A DNA stretch of 5,894 nucleotides from Mesorhizobium sp. (GTDB lineage Bacteria; Pseudomonadota; Alphaproteobacteria; Rhizobiales; Rhizobiaceae), in assembly GCA_019509685.1 (NCBI GenBank), contig JAEKLU010000098.1, positions 1 through 5,894 on the forward strand, read 5' to 3'. The position numbers were made by a program, and so were the translations under genes. Position 1 is the stretch's first letter. Each line of letters begins with the position of its first letter. Below, one piece after another: positions 4,880 to 5,894 of this stretch. The notes beneath the pieces were generated by a model. That model searched no databases. It was not told the DNA's origin and saw only the letters and a program-made list of their open reading frames with translations.

Positions 4880-5894
4880 ATGAGCGAGCATAAAAAAGCA
4901 GCGCCTGACCGCGCCGACCCCAATCTGTCGAGGCTGCGCCCGCCTTACAGCTCGGTGCTCGACCTGATCGGCCAGACGCCGGTGGTCGAGCTGACCAAAT
5001 TCGACACCGGCAAATGCCGGCTGTTCATCAAGCTCGAAAGCCAGAATCCCGGAGGCTCGATCAAGGACCGCATCGCGCTGTCGATGATCGCCGCGGCCGA
5101 GAAATCGGGCGCGTTGAAGCGCGGCGGCACCATCGTCGAGGCGACTGCCGGCAACACCGGCCTCGGCCTCGCCCAGGTCGGCATCCCGAAGGGCTACCGC
5201 ATCATCCTGGTCGTGCCCGACAAGATGTCGCGCGAAAAGATCCAGCATCTGCGCGCTTTAGGCGCCGAGGTGCGCATGACGCGCTCCGACGTCGGCAAGG
5301 GCCATCCCGAATATTACCAGGACATGGCTGAGAAGATCGCCGCCGAGCTGCCCGGCGCCTTCTACGCCAACCAGTTCGCCAATCCGGCCAACCCGCTGGC
5401 GCATGAGACCACGACCGGGCCGGAGATATTTTCGCAACTCGATGGCGACGTCGACGCGGTGGTGGTCGGCGTCGGCTCCGGCGGCACGCTCACCGGGCTC
5501 GGCCGCTATTTCGCGAAACACTCGCCGAAGACCGAGATGGTGCTGGCCGATCCGGTCGGCTCGGTGCTGGCGCCGCTGATCAAGACCGGCAAGATGGAAG
5601 AAGCCGGCAGCTGGACCGTCGAGGGTATCGGCGAGGATTTCGTGCCGCCCAACGCCGACCTGTCGCTGGTCAGGAAAGCCTACTCGATCCCCGACAAGCA
5701 GAGCATGCTGGCGGTGCGCGACCTGCTGTCGAAGGAAGGCATTCTGGCCGGTTCGTCCTCCGGCACGCTGTTGTCGGCCGCGCTCCGCTATTGCCGCGAG
5801 CAGACGACACCAAAGCGCGTCGTCACCTTCGTCTGCGACAGCGGCAACAAATACCTGTCGAAAGTCTTCGACGATTTCTGGTTGGCCGAGCAGG
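4880..5894 (+). CDS. Cystathionine beta-synthase-like PLP enzyme (3' end beyond window)
   Basis: The first 338 codons are present and no stop is reached. The protein is a fold type II PLP enzyme. ESQNPGGSIKDR (53-64) contains the Schiff-base Lys62, EATAGNTG (87-94) is the substrate loop, VGSGGT (198-203) is the phosphate-binding loop, and CDSGNKYLSKVFDDFW (319-334) ends the catalytic domain. The N-terminal lead (about 25 residues before LIGQTP) and the SGNKYLSK ending resemble cystathionine beta-synthase more than O-acetylserine sulfhydrylase. If so, it condenses serine with homocysteine in reverse transsulfuration, and a C-terminal pair of regulatory CBS domains and a nearby cystathionine gamma-lyase gene would be expected past the window. 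GGAG at 4869-4872 supports the ATG at 4880. An in-frame TTG at 4841 has no binding site. Cysteine synthase remains the alternative. Confidence 0.85.
   Translation, partial: MSEHKKAAPDRADPNLSRLRPPYSSVLDLIGQTPVVELTKFDTGKCRLFIKLESQNPGGSIKDRIALSMIAAAEKSGALKRGGTIVEATAGNTGLGLAQVGIPKGYRIILVVPDKMSREKIQHLRALGAEVRMTRSDVGKGHPEYYQDMAEKIAAELPGAFYANQFANPANPLAHETTTGPEIFSQLDGDVDAVVVGVGSGGTLTGLGRYFAKHSPKTEMVLADPVGSVLAPLIKTGKMEEAGSWTVEGIGEDFVPPNADLSLVRKAYSIPDKQSMLAVRDLLSKEGILAGSSSGTLLSAALRYCREQTTPKRVVTFVCDSGNKYLSKVFDDFWLAEQ

Noticed and set aside
4595..5248. Minus-strand open frame of 217 codons over the PLP enzyme start
   Set aside because: It is antisense to conserved PLP motifs and crosses the repeat block, with no recognisable domain.

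Overview
The window is GC-rich with the codon use of an alphaproteobacterium. Its protein sequences and two families of short palindromic intergenic repeats look like Mesorhizobium or a close rhizobial relative. This is a judgement from remembered sequence style; no search was run. It looks like chromosomal, mostly housekeeping or stress-related sequence, with no transposase, phage gene, CRISPR array, rRNA or tRNA.

Layout: (1) 1-231 is a leader with a possible promoter and a 24-codon mini-ORF. (2) 232-1572 (+) is an FAD/NAD(P)-binding oxidoreductase. (3) 1654-2424 (-) is a DJ-1/PfpI/Hsp31-type protein, convergent with gene 2. (4) 2537-2890 (+) is a single-cysteine HxlR regulator, divergent from gene 3 across a 112-base gap holding two perfect hairpins. 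(5) 2955-3599 (-) is an isochorismatase-fold hydrolase with Gly where the catalytic Cys usually sits. (6) 3596-3925 (-) is a small ferredoxin-like-barrel protein, co-transcribed with gene 5 through an ATGA overlap. (7) 4082-4483 (+) is a Rid-family protein lacking the usual catalytic Arg, divergent from genes 6-5. (8) 4484-4879 is a gene-free gap with two inverted copies of a 47-base palindromic repeat. (9) 4880 to the window end (+) is the catalytic part of a PLP enzyme, best called cystathionine beta-synthase.

Two arrangements are functionally suggestive. The HxlR/DJ-1 pair looks like a regulator and target divergon responding to electrophile or thiol stress. The small barrel protein, isochorismatase-like hydrolase and Rid protein form a divergent trio that could be a small catabolic or detoxification module of unknown substrate, loosely reminiscent of the RutB/RutC pairing.

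Both convergent gene junctions (1572/1654 and 2890/2955) carry a copy of the same short palindrome, starting at or next to the upstream gene's TAG stop. One copy is a structural variant whose inner arm has been replaced by a separate GC hairpin. No wholly new system can be demonstrated here. The strongest leads are the missing-residue enzymes in the trio and the structural repeat variant.
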